Shown here: piece after piece, positions 22,401-33,277 of the stretch
How the letters are laid out: each line of letters starts with the position of its first letter
Numbering within the stretch: position 1 is the first letter of the stretch
Source: Calendula officinalis
Lineage: Eukaryota; Streptophyta; Magnoliopsida; Asterales; Asteraceae
Assembly (NCBI GenBank): GCA_963853835.1
Contig: OY970835.1
Location: forward strand, 9,973,501-10,037,500
Direction of reading: 5' to 3'
Length of the DNA: 64,000 bases
Translations under genes and position numbers: made by a program
The notes under the pieces: model-generated
What the model saw: only the letters and a program-made list of their open reading frames with translations
What the model was told of the DNA's origin: nothing
Database searches by the model: none

Positions 22401-25400
22401 TTTAATAACTCAACGTGTCTTGAACGTGGAGGTGAAAAAAAACCTTTGATGAGTTATCTTGGCTTCGGAATAATATTTTCCATACTAAATGTACAACGAA
22501 AGGGAATGTTTGCACCGTAATCATTGACGGGGGAAGTTGTGACAACATGGTTTCATCTAGTATGGTTGAGAAGCTTGGCCTTGATGTTGAAGATCATCCA
22601 GAACCATATCAACTCACTTGGTTAAAAAAAGGGGAGTGTCGTCAAGGTTAGTAAACGTTGCCTTGTTCATTTTTCGATCGGAAAAAAATACAATGACGAA
22701 GTGTGGTGTGAAGTAATTCCTATGGATGCATGCCACATCTTGTTGGGACGACCATGGCAATACGATCGTAAAACTACACATGACGGGTTTCGGAATACTT
22801 ATAGCTTTAAAAGAGATGGAATAAATATTGTACTAGCCCCACTTGACAAAAGAAAGCATGCCACTGATGCATTTATTCTTACTAAATCACAATTTGTAGG
22901 ACTAACAAAACTCACTTCCCCTCCTGTTATGCTTGCTTTAGTGATAACAGAGGCTAATTCGGTAACGAAAATTCCGAGTGCACTCCAACCTTTAATGGCT
23001 CGGTTCCAGGATGTTTTTCCCGACGAGCTCCCAACCGGCCTGCCCTTAATGAGAGACATCCAACATTGTGTTGATTTCGTACTGGGTGCTATTATACCGA
23101 ACAAAGCTGCGTATCGCATGAACCCGAAAGAGTTTGATGAATTACACACAAGTTACTGATTTACTTAGGTTTGATACGCGAGAGCATGAGCCCGTGTGCT
23201 GTCCCGGCATTGTTAGTTCCAAAACATGATGGCACTTTCCGCATGTGTATACACAGTAGAGCTGTCAACAAAATCACGATCAAATATCGGTTTCCAATTC
23301 CTAGATTCGATGATTTAATTGATCAGTTACATGGCGCAACTGTTTTTTCAAAGATTGACTTGCGAAGTGGGTACCATCAAATCCGCATGCGTGCGGGAGA
23401 TGAGTGGAAAACCGCATTCAAAACCCGTGATGGTTTATATGAGTGGATGGTAATGCCATTTGGGTTGTCTAACGCTCCGAGCACTTTCATGCGCCTCATG
23501 AACCATGTATTTAAACATTTTATTGGTCACTTAGTGGTTGCTTATTTTGATGATATATTGGTTTATAGCAAGGATACCAAGCAACATTTGTCACACCTCC
23601 AACATGTCTTCTCTGTTTTGAGGGAACAAAAGCTATATGCCAATGTAGAGAAGTTTCATTTCCTTACCAATGAAGTAATTTTTCTTGGTTATGTAGTTTC
23701 AATTCAGGGGATTCGGATGGATACTACAAAAGTAGAAGCTATTACAAGTTGGCCTACACCCACTACAATTCATGATATTCGTAGTTTTCATGGACTAGCA
23801 TCCTTTTATCGACATTTCATTCGAAACTTTAGTAGTATTATTACTCCTATGACAGAATGCATGAGAGGAGGAAAGTTTACGTGGACTAAAGAAGCTGACA
23901 TCGCATTTGCCGAGTTAAAGACACGTGTAACACAAGCGCCGGTTTTGGCCCTACCTAACTTTGATGAAGTTTTTCAAGTAGAGTGTGATGCATCAGGGCT
24001 TGGCATCGGGGGAGTTTTGAGCCAAAATAAACAACCGATTGCGTTTTTTAGTGAAAAATTTAACGACGCTCGTCGCAAGTATTCTACTTATGATAAAGAA
24101 TTTTATGCAATCGTTCGAAGTATAGATTATTGGCGCCACTACTTATTGTCTAACGAGTTTATCCTCTTCTCCGATCATGAGGCACTAAAATATATCAACG
24201 GACAACATAAAATTAGTCCTCGTCATGCCAAATGGGTGGAATTCATACAAGCTTATTCATTTGTCATTCGTCACAAAGCGGGTGCCGCTAATATTGTCGT
24301 TGATGCATTGAGCCGTCGACATGCTCTCACTTCATTGTTGCAGGTTCAGGTATGTGGTTTTGACACATTTCATCAGTTATACCAAGATGATTGTTTCGAA
24401 CCATTTGGAACATGTGTGCTACGACATTGTTTCGAGATTTTTCAACACATGATGGGTATCTTTTCTAAGGTTCACGGTTATGCATTCCATTGTGCTCTCT
24501 CCGGACTCAATTATTGTAGAAAGTCATGCGGGAGGTTTAGCGGGTCACTTTGGGCGGGACAAAACGCTTGTCTCCATCCGTGATCGGTTTTTCTGGCCAA
24601 AAATGGGACGTGATGTTGCACGAATCATTGCACGGTGTCGTGTGTGCCATATCGCTAAGACTCATCGTACGAATGCCGGATTATACACCCCTTTACCTGT
24701 ACCTGAAGCTCCTTGGGAAGATGTTAGTTTGGATTTTGTCATGGGTTTACCCTGAACCCAACGACCCAAGGATTCGGTTATGGTTGTTGTCGATAAGTTC
24801 TCTAAAATGGCTCATTTTGTCCCTTGCTCTAAGACTTATGATGCTAGTCAAGTGGCACGATTATATTTTTCTGAGATTGTTAAGCTTCATGGTGTTCCTA
24901 AAACTCTCACGTCGGACCGGGATGTCAAATTTGTGAGTCACTTTTGGCGCACACTTTGGAGTCACATGGGTTCAAAACTGCAATTTAGTAGTGCATACCA
25001 TCCCCAAACGGATGGACAAACAGAAGTCACCAATCGAAGTTTGGGTAATCTGTTACGTAGTCTCGTTGGTGATCATCCTAAGCAATGGGATTTTACTCTT
25101 GCACAAGCTGAGTTTGCTTATAATTGGTCAACTAATCGCACTACGGGTCGGAGTCCATTTTTTATTGTGTATGGCCGAAATCCCGTTACTCCACTAGATT
25201 TAACACCCATTCTGAACACGGGACATGTTAGTGTTGCGGGAAATGACCAGTCGACACAAATTAAACACATTCATGGAGAGGTGCGTGAGACTATTATTAA
25301 GCACAGTGAACAATATCAAACCCGCGCCAATAGACATCGTAAGCAGGTTATATTCAAAGAGGGAGATCTCATTTGGATCCATTTGCGTAAAGAGAGGTTC

Positions 25401-27859
25401 CCTCCTGGTCGTTTTGGCAAATTGCAGCCCCGCGCGGATGGTCCTTTTCGGGTTCTCAAATGCATTAACGACAACACATACAAGATTGCACTCCCTGGAC
25501 GTTACAATGTGTCGCCCACTTTCAACGTGTCTGATTTATCTCCTTATGAGGGTGACCGCGATGGTGACACAACTTCGGGGATGGAAGCTTTTCAAGATGG
25601 GGAGGATGATGCAGGAGCATCCGCTAAGGATGAATGATCATCCTTATTTTGAAGTTTATCTTCTCCCATATATTTTAATATCTTACATTTAAATTGGTTA
25701 TTTGTTTCCTTTTATTTTTCCAAGTTATTAGGCGTTTTCTTTTCTTTAAAAGGAAGAGTATTTTCATTATTAGGATTATTGAATAATTTATATTTTGAAA
25801 TCAAGAAACCATACGGTGGTTGTTCTTTTTGCTTGAGTGTTCTTCTATTCTTGAGTTTGTGGCCATTTGAGTATCGATACGCATCATAATTTTTCAAAGT
25901 ATAGCATTTATTTTGAATCACCCATATAAGGAAATTATAGCACTTATTTTGAATAGGATGAAGTAAAAATTTGTTACTTACTCCCACTTTTGTAAGTATA
26001 GAGTTTTTAAAGATCAATCCTATCGGATACGTGCCTGCTCTCGTGGATGATGATATAGTTCTCGCTGATTCTTTTGCAATCATTTTGGTTAGTAACTTCA
26101 CCAAAACCTGCTTTGTGTATTTTTCTGTTTTTATTAATTCATTTTAATTTAATACTTTCGGTTATATTTTCAATGATACTTACAGTACCTTGAAGAAAAG
26201 TACCCTCAGCATCCTTTGTTACCTAGTGACCTTGAAAAAAGGGCAATAAATTATCAGGTAATATTATTTGGTATCCTATTCTATAAGGAAATTAATTTTT
26301 ACACCATATATTTTTATACTTATAACATACTGTACAAGTATTAATGCAGATTGTACAAACATATAAAGCAAGTATTGTGGTGTATAGGTTAAAATATTTG
26401 ATGTAAAAATCACTACCTATTCTACAAGTTCAATTATGTACGTATCAGTTCATGATAATAGCATTGTACACAATTAAAAAGCAACAAAATATCCTTATAT
26501 CATAATATATCAAGCAATTTAAGATGATGTAATATGACATAATAATTTGTTTAAAAGTCCATCTCTTTGAATATGTAGGCTGCAAATATTGTCTCTTCAA
26601 GCATACAACCTCTTCTAAGGTTACCTGTTCTGGTGAGTAAGAAAATGTTACTTATTTATTTATTTATAAACCAGTCACAAAAGTTACTTTCACATAAATT
26701 CTTATATATTTGTCATTATGTTATCTTGTAGCACTATGTTGGAGTAAATGTGGGTCAAGATGCAAAAATCCCATGGGTTCATAAGCATGTTTCAAAAGGC
26801 TTTGCTGGTAAATATTTAATTACTTAACTTTCTTTCAAACATAATCAGGAAATTAACTTTTGTTTAAGGTTAAAGAACCAGAAATAAACCGAAGGTGTAA
26901 CACTGATGTTATGAATTTATATTTCCAAATTTAGGATGAGCTGATAGTGAGACTAACTTTATTATGTTATTTTTTAAAATTAAAATTAAAATTGAACTAT
27001 AAGACTGATTTCTGTAAACTCGTGCAGCTCTAGAGATATTATTAAAAGATCATGCTGGCAAGTATGCAACTGGAGATGAAATTTACCTGGTACTGTTACT
27101 TTCTTTTTGAATACTCCAAAACATTAATCTTGCATGTCATCTTTATCCAAATTGAAAAATAATTAATAGAGTAGATTATAGAAATTGTTACTGTGGTATT
27201 CTGGATTCTGCGTTTTTGTGCAAACTTTTTTTCTCGGGTATTTTGTCCATGTGGTTTTCAAATTTCCTTTTTTGGTCCATTTTTACCTAAAATGACCAAA
27301 ATACCCTTATTTCTAATTAATTTCATTTTTTAATTTTTTTCCTTTTTCTGGACATCTTCTCCAGTGATATTCCAGTCATTTTCTCCGGCATCTCTCTCCC
27401 TCTTTCTCTGTAAGGGTTTTCAAATATTCCAGTTAAAAATAAGGGTATTTTTGTCATTTTAGGTCAAAATGGACAAAAAATTGAAATTTAAAAAGCACGT
27501 GAACAAAGAATACGAAATCCGAAATACCACATGGACAATTTCGGTAATTTACTCTAATAAATAAAATGTGCGAATTTATAAAACCGGAATGGAATATTGT
27601 TTAAAACTGTCCCAACTTATGCAGGCTGATGTGTTTCTGGCTCCACAAATCCATGGTTTATCAGAAAGATTCAACTTTGACATGGTAAATATCAGAAATA
27701 ATTGTTTATATCTTGTTGTTGTTCTCAAAATACAATTCTTACAGTTATTTGTTTGTGTAGAGTGAGTTCCCTCTTCTATCTAGGTTGAGTGAGGCATACA
27801 AACATGTACCCGCTATCCAAGATGCAACGCCTGAAAACCAACCAGATTTCCCCAATTAA
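19447..27859 (+). CDS. GSTZ: Zeta-class glutathione S-transferase / maleylacetoacetate isomerase-like, ten exons
   Basis: Zeta GSTs isomerise maleylacetoacetate to fumarylacetoacetate in tyrosine breakdown, using glutathione in the cytosol. Exons: 19447-19449, 19529-19604, 19685-19741, 26002-26087, 26186-26257, 26579-26632, 26732-26807, 27028-27089, 27625-27684 and 27761-27859. All introns are GT-AG, phases agree, and the sum is 645 bases (214 residues; family about 215-220). The thioredoxin-fold half shows LYSFFMSSSSFRVRIALNLK, LDYEYKPINL, INPIGYVPALVDDD (cis-Pro) and ADSFAIILYLEEKYP. The helical half shows SSSIQPLLRLPVL, GKYATGDEIYLADVFLAPQI and PAIQDATPENQPDFPN before TAA. The family motif SSC(S/A)xRVRIAL reads SSSSFRVRIAL: the catalytic Ser stays but the Cys is Ser. 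Exon 1 is only the ATG, chosen because a stop (19526-19528) precedes exon 2 in frame; an internal Met in exon 2 is the alternative start. Intron 3 is 6260 bp because of nested transposons. Confidence 0.9.
20452..20974. mobile_element. Tourist-like (PIF/Harbinger) MITE, 523 bp
   Basis: The termini GAGCATCTCCAATGG (20452) and, inverted, CCATTGGGGATGCTC (20960-20974) form an imperfect terminal repeat. TTA flanks both sides (20449-20451, 20975-20977), the PIF/Harbinger target duplication. The interior is AT-rich with no ORF. Confidence 0.78.
21340..22449 (+). pseudogene. Gag of the intronic gypsy element
   Basis: A start ATG (MAGRGRPPRN) lies 14 bases after the primer site. A charged coiled stretch is followed by the Retrotrans_gag-type core (LEIPEFVGKAHPDDFIDWLS; FLPVNHRQEAFLDYHNLSQ; FIAEFDRLRMRCAV). 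A Ser/Asn linker and one zinc knuckle CFKCKGLGHLARECP follow. The frame is single but holds two in-frame TAG stops (21559-21561 and about 21754-21756). It runs off frame at an A8 run near 22436. Confidence 0.88.
22450..24390 (+). pseudogene. Protease, reverse transcriptase and RNase H of the intronic gypsy element
   Basis: The protease shows CTVIIDGGSCDNMVSSSMVE (DGG in place of DSG, seen in some members of this clade) and CHILLGRPWQYDR. RT shows KIDLRSGYHQIRMRAGDEWK, MPFGLSNAPSTFMRLMN and the intact catalytic YFDDILVYS. Its MC(V/I)DxRA box reads MCIHSRAVN. RNase H shows QVECDASGLGIGGVLSQ, FSDHEALKYI and VVDALSRRH. Frameshifts lie at poly-A runs near 22436 and 22625, with a frame break and stops around 23156-23170. 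Confidence 0.88.
24391..25637 (+). pseudogene. Integrase of the intronic gypsy element
   Basis: The zinc finger has HAGGLAGHFGRDKTL and CRVCHIAK. The core has Asp in VSLDFVMGLP, Asp in LTSDRDVKFVSHFW and Glu in TEVTNRSLG. The C-terminal GPF-type module is GPFRVLKCINDNTYKIALPG then SPTFNVSDLSPYEGD. No typical chromodomain follows. A frame break is at 24753. The last 31 bases of the frame overlap the 3' LTR (stop 25635-25637), a layout known from CRM-group elements. Confidence 0.87.
27169..27554. mobile_element. MULE-like MITE with long inverted ends (GSTZ intron 8)
   Basis: The left end GAGTAGATTATAGAAATTGT and the inverted right end (GAGTAAATTACCGAAATTGT) match for about 90 bases with scattered differences. 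They are flanked by a 9-bp near-duplication (TAATTAATA / TAATAAATA). Long ends and a 9-bp duplication suggest a Mutator-type MITE. There is no ORF. Confidence 0.72.
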
Positions 27860-27989
27860 CAAACTAAAGGTAGTATTTTACTATTTTACATATTCACAAT
27901 TGTACCGACGTTTCATGATTTTAACCCAAATATTCATGATTTTATGTTCTTTCGTTTAAACTATAAACGGTTCAAATATGGAGGGGAGA

Positions 27990-28625
27990 AAGTTTGAAGA
28001 GAAGAAAAAATTTTCTTTTGAGTTTTTTAAATAGTGAAACGTTCAAGGAGGTCTATGATTTTTATAAAGTCCTGAGTAACAAATCTCAGCCCTTGGATCA
28101 ATCAACCCCCAAATCATCACCACCACCAGAATCACATGTAATTCAACACATCACCACCATCACCAACCTCTGCCGGCCACCATATCCACCACCGACAACC
28201 CCTCGCCACCGTCGGCTGCTTGCAATCACGTGTGATTGTGTATCCAATCACATGTGATTACGTATCCAATCACATGTGATTGAGCCGGCCGGAGGAGGCG
28301 GCTGGCGGCGGGGGACGGCGGCCGACGGCGGCGGGCGTCGGCGACCGGCGGCGGGGGACGACGGTCGTCGTCGGCGTACAGTGGCTGGCAGCGGCGTACG
28401 GCGGTGGTGGCCGGCGTTGGTGGTTGATGTGTTGAATCACATGTGATTTGATGATGGTGGTGGTTGTATATAGAATCACATGTGATTTGATGATGGTGGT
28501 GGTTGATGGATCTTTTGATCCAATGACTAAGATTTGTTCCTTGGGACTTTATAAAAATCAAAAACTCCCTGAACACAACTCTTTTTAAATAATAAAAAGA
28601 AAAGAAAATCAGAAGAAAACATTTT
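27990..28625. mobile_element. Foldback element with GGC-rich centre, downstream of GSTZ
   Basis: The arms 27995-28150 and 28460-28620 are inverted copies: both carry GATTTTTATAAAGTCC, TTGGATCA and a CCACCACCATCA-like run in mirrored order. The centre (28275-28410) is almost pure GGC/GGCGAC repeats. The palindrome AATCACATGTGATT and one-base variants occur five times. Long minus-strand frames here (proline/arginine runs) are compositional. Confidence 0.68.
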
Positions 28626-30286
28626 TCTTCTTTATGTTTCCGTGTCGGATATAAAAGAAAAGAACACTGGCTTTTTTTTTTAAGAAATGAAAAAGGTAAC
28701 AAATTTACAATTTCATCCTCTTCAACTTCAAATGTGATTAATTTCAAAAATGCGAAGCGTAATTTGGTAAATGCAAATTTTTTAAATTAATTATAAGTCC
28801 TATTCTTTATAAATCTTCCTACTTTTTTAAGTAAAATTAGGAGAAAAATAATAGCCAAAATTTCTTTCATAATTTTCCTTTTGTAAAAAAATAGTCAAGG
28901 AACACGATAAAGATTATATCATTTTTATTAGTCGCTTCTCCTCTCTCTAAATTAATACTCGGGATCATAAATCCAAAATTTCCTGATTTTGTAATATTTT
29001 ATTTAAACTATAAACGGTTAATATCTGGAATGATTTCCCAATTTCAGTAGTTAGCTGTCTGTTTAAGATTTTGGCGACAACTTTGTAGCCTTGACGATTC
29101 ATTTGTTTCATGTTCTGGAACTGTTTCTAAACTTATGTTCATTATGATTCTAGCTTGTTAATCGTTTACTTATATGTATTTCATCAGATCCGATTGCAGT
29201 TATGGCGCTTTCGTTTTTGGTGGGTTATATTTATATATATCTGAAGTTAATTTGGTTTTGTATGGGTTGCAAGTACAACTCAAAAACTGATGAGCTGTTT
29301 CAAATTAAGAATTCATATTGTCATCTTTTCTGTTTATGAATTTTAGTAATTTGACATTATGATATTTGTATTGTTTATCATTAATTTCCATTAAAATTGG
29401 TACACTAGACACTATGGTAGCGGTGGCGGTGATAGTGGTTGGTGGTGGCGGTACTGATACTGATAGAGACTTATTTGAGATGGTCAATCACCCAAGAATT
29501 AGACTAAAGAAGAAATAAAACTTTTCAAATACTTTTCTTTTCTATCTCATTAAGAAAGTCACGTACATATTTATTACCAAAATACAATGCAAACTACCTA
29601 CTGCATGTTTACATTACCTCCTAAGTTCATGCAAAAGTAAACTACCACTAATGTGGGATGGTTGCCCACTTCATTCCTAGAAACATGGATATGTAATTCA
29701 AGAATAGCTAAGACCACGTAAAATTTGAAACTACCCAAATATGACTTATCCTACTTATGCACGTATCAGATACCAATATCATTCATGATCACAATAACCC
29801 AAAGCAACAATTAACACAAAAAGATAATTTAAATGTATTGAAACACCCGTAAATTTTTATTTTTTATTTTAACATTTCATTTGGTCCCTTTTCATGTACC
29901 TTAAATGTATATACTGAAAATCAACTTTTAATTCTAACCTTTACCAAAATAACAAAATGACTAAACTTATGCAAATTATTCAAATTGCATTCAAAACATG
30001 GATGTGCAAGCTAATAATCATAACAAGGTTCAAGAGAGGTGATTTTCATACATAGATCACCATAATCTCCGTTAGCTATCTCATTCCTTCCCGAACCGTA
30101 TAATTTAACCTATTCACATATAAACATGAAAACATGAACGGGTAAGCATAATTGTTTAGTGAATAACGAGTATTTAATCATATATAAACATGAATAACTT
30201 GGCTACTATTAGCTTGAACACATGAACCTCCATACATGTCATATTCTTTACTTGCCTTTGAAACTTGACTTATTGGCACTTATTTA
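28626..30286. other. AT-rich spacer without a recognised gene
   Basis: The word AAACTATAAACGGTT at 29003 repeats the one at 27958, so the foldback element may lie between duplicated flanks. Around 29190-29215 there is a splice-like TTTCATCAG followed by ATGGCGCTTTCG, but no frame continues. Nothing else is recognised. Confidence 0.45.
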
Positions 30287-31073
30287 TGTTGGGTTTTCTA
30301 TGCATCTAGCCACAATTTACTTAAGGCGGAAATCAAAAGTAACTTGGTTAAAACACCGACCCGATAAAACTTTTGGACCGTTAGGTTTACAATTCTAAAG
30401 CAACTAGAATTATTTAATAACTAATTAAATAACAAATTCAAAACTTACATTGTTATGGTTTGGCGAAGGAGGCAAATCTTGTGATCTTGTTCTTGCCATG
30501 TTATCACACTATGCCTAGGATTCAAGAAAGAATCCCTCTATCGTATCACACCCAAGGGTTATCACGAACAGGACAATATTCCACTAGGTATTATAAAGCA
30601 CCTTGAGAAAACGAGCATCGAAAACAAAACGAAAACTCTTTCGATTACCGGCGACGGCGGCGGCGGAGCAGCGGCGGTCCGGCGGTGGTTCGACGGCAGG
30701 GCAGCGGCGGCAGCAGTCGGACGGTGGATGTGTTCGGCCGACCGTACAAGGGAACAAGCAAGAGTGTTTTAGGTTAAACCCTTAACCCTCTATTTATAAG
30801 GTACCAACCCTAATTAGAGTCAAACTCTAATTAGGCCAAAGCCCGTCACCACCAAGCCCGGTCCGATCAATGCTAAGCCCGAAAACAATTAATTAGTTAA
30901 TACCCATTAACTAATTAAATACGTTAAACCCGATAGTCCATTTAATTAAACAATTAATTAAACACTACGTTTTTCTCGTGTTCGTTGATTCCTCGAGGGC
31001 AACCCGAATAGGACTCTAAAATACCCGAACCGTAATACTGGTTTATTTGATGCGTTGGACACCAATTCCAACA
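30287..31073 (-). repeat. 3' LTR of copia element C (787 bp)
   Basis: On the minus strand it starts TGTTGGAATTGG and ends AACCCAACA, a TG-CA pair inside a 6-bp inverted repeat. A TATA box (TATAAATAG, plus-strand 30790-30798) precedes a GCC/CGCC-rich block. The plus-strand frame at 30603-30785 is this block and not a gene. Confidence 0.85.
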
Positions 31074-31949
31074 GTCTCCGACTTGAACATCTCATCAACT
31101 ATAAACGGTATGCGTAAGTGTATCCTTTAGAGTGTGCATAGCATGTGCAACTGCTGAACTCTGAACTATCAGAAACAGTCTTATGATAAGTGATCATATG
31201 TCCTTCGTTACACGATATCACATAACTAGTGACATGGATTTGTCAATCACTCTAGTTACGATTATGTTTCCTGATTCGAGATTTATGATGACGATTTGAC
31301 TACTTAATTGAACTTTCAATTTAGTCATGACCTGCGCAGGTACTTCAGTGTCACATCAAATCAACAGGGGGCCCATATATATCTCCTCTATCACTTTGAT
31401 CAGAGGGAACGAATAAACCTTAACTACACCATCTTCCTTCATAGTCATCACATGACGCATGGAACTAATCTGTATAGCTACCAGTTACGAATAGCGTTGG
31501 AGTTAGACCAATGCATCACGAAATCGTACTAAGGAAATGATGCATCTTGGTTTGAAGACTCATACGATATTATCGCCTCACAATTACCCATGATGAAGTC
31601 CATGGGGTAATTCTCTGAGCGTGGGTTAGTCCAACATTTAAACACACCTTTTAAATGCTCATGAGAGTAGCAACAATCTCCATGCAATGTTCATACATTT
31701 GAACAATCTACTAACTCTCCCATGACATCTTAATTCAGTTCTCATTCCCATGAGAACGACTGACTGTGGACGTTTAAGCAATCTCTTAGATTACTTTGGA
31801 ATAGGTTCTAAACATGCAAAAGGTTTGAAATGGAATAATTAAATACTATATGAATGATAGAACACTTGCAAATTATTTAATCTTCATAAATAAATCATCA
31901 ATTCATACAATTTAATTTTCATTACAAATTTCAAATGAATAACACTTTA

Positions 31950-33277
31950 TCATAAGTCACTATGAAATCTAATTCCTATCATCCTCGCATGAGCGTCATG
32001 CTTGGCACCACTCAGTGCTTTAATGAAAGGATCAGCCGGGTTGTTTTCCGACGATACTCTAGTCACTATGATGTCACCTTCCTCAACACGCTTTCTCACA
32101 TAGTGATACTTTATGAGTATATGCATGGTTCGACTATGATCTTTGGATTCTTTAGTCAAAGCGACTGCACCATCATTGTCACAAAAGATTTTCAATGGGT
32201 CCATGATGCTTGTTACGACACCAACATCACCAATGAAATTCTTTAACCATGTGGCCTCTTTTGCTGCCTCACTGGCAGCAATATACAAAGATTCACATGT
32301 AGAGTCAACGACTGCCTTCTGCTTGGAACTCTTCCAAGTGACAGCTCCTCCATTTAACAAGAACACCCACCCCGATTTTGAGCACGAGTCATCTCTATCC
32401 GTTTGGAAACTCGCGTCACAATAACCTTCCACAACAAGTTCGTCTTTCCCACCATACACTAAGAACATATCCTTTGTTCTCCTTAGGTACTTGAGAATCG
32501 TTTTCACCCCAGTCCAATGATTGTTGCCAGGGTTGTCCTGGAACCGACTCACCATGCTCAAAGCATATGAGACATCCGAACGAGTACAAATCATGGCATA
32601 CATGATCGATCCAATCGCCAAGGCGTAGGGGACTCGACTCATTTTCTCCAGTTCTTGCTCAGTACTGGGACATTGACTCTTAGACAATGTTATTCCATGA
32701 TTCATGGGTAGATACCCATTCTTGGAATCAACCATACTAAAACGTTTCAGTATTTTATCCAACTTTGTACTCTGGCTCAATCCTATTAGACGTCTTTCTC
32801 TATCTTTATATATCTTAATACCGAGTATGTACGCTGCATCTCTTAGGTCCTTCATTGCGAAACATTTTCCCAACCAAGACTTCACATCTTGCAGTGTAGG
32901 AATATGATTTCCAATAAGGAGTATGTCATCCACATACAGTACTAGAAAGACTACAACGCTCCCACTATCTTTAATGCAAACGCAGGACTCATCTTCACTT
33001 CTAGAGAAACCAAACTCCTTGACTTTCTCATGGAAGCAAAGATTCCAACTACGAGAGGCCTATTTCAATCCATAGATTGACTTTTCAAGCTTGCACACTC
33101 TATCAGGGTATTTCTTGTTGATAAAACCTTCTGGTTGTGCCATATAGACATCCTCAGTAAGTCTTCCTTTAAGGAAGGCGGTTTTAACATCCATCAGCCA
33201 AATTTCATAATCATGAAATGCAGCTATGGCAAGTAATGTTCTGATAGACTTTATCTTGGCTACTTGTGAAAAGGTTT
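31950..33277 (-). pseudogene. Copia C reverse transcriptase (C-terminal part) and RNase H
   Basis: One frame with a single TAG at 33060-33062. RT motifs: LMDVKTAFLKGRLTEDVYM, QPEGFI, CKLEKSIYGLK, then the catalytic YVDDILLIGN (Met of the downstream open frame at 32931-32933). RNase H: GYCDASFQTDRDD, SKSGWVFLLNGGAVTWKSSK and KYHYVRKRVEEGDI. The N-terminal RT lies at 35239-35340 beyond the solo LTR. Excluding the LTR and one duplication leaves the two halves in the same frame. Confidence 0.9.

Larger units (their letters stand above)
21032..25886 (+). mobile_element. CRM/Reina-like gypsy element in GSTZ intron 3
   Basis: Two 280-bp LTRs (21032-21311, 25607-25886) start TGATGCAGG and end GCATCA, flanked by TAATT (21027-21031, 25887-25891). 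A primer site complementary to initiator Met tRNA (TGGTATCAGAGC, 21314-21325) and a purine tract (GATGGGGAGGA, 25596-25606) are present. I count about 8 LTR mismatches by eye (near 3 percent), so the insertion is fairly young. It lies in the same orientation as the gene. The clade is inferred from the integrase end and LTR start, not from a tree. Confidence 0.92.
20264..25963. mobile_element. Stowaway-like MITE split by two later insertions (GSTZ intron 3)
   Basis: The left terminus CTTCCTCTGATTTAAAATAA (20264 on) and the reverse complement of the right terminus (25936-25963, CTTCATCCTATTCAAAATAA) match. Both share AAGTGCTA next to them, and each is flanked by TA (20262-20263, 25964-25965), as for Tc1/mariner MITEs. 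Only about 320 bases are MITE. The rest is a Tourist-like MITE and an LTR element inside it. Confidence 0.75.

Noticed and set aside
28226..28747. 173-residue minus-strand frame rich in Pro, Arg and His
   Set aside because: It lies across the GGC-rich loop and one arm of the foldback element. Its residues are simple runs dictated by composition, and overlapping frames are open too.
29190..29240. Possible exon start (CAG then ATGGCGCTTTCG followed by GTGGGT)
   Set aside because: No continuing exon or protein family was found downstream.
30603..30785. Plus-strand Gly/Gln/Arg-rich frame
   Set aside because: It is the GCC-rich part of the copia C LTR read on the wrong strand.
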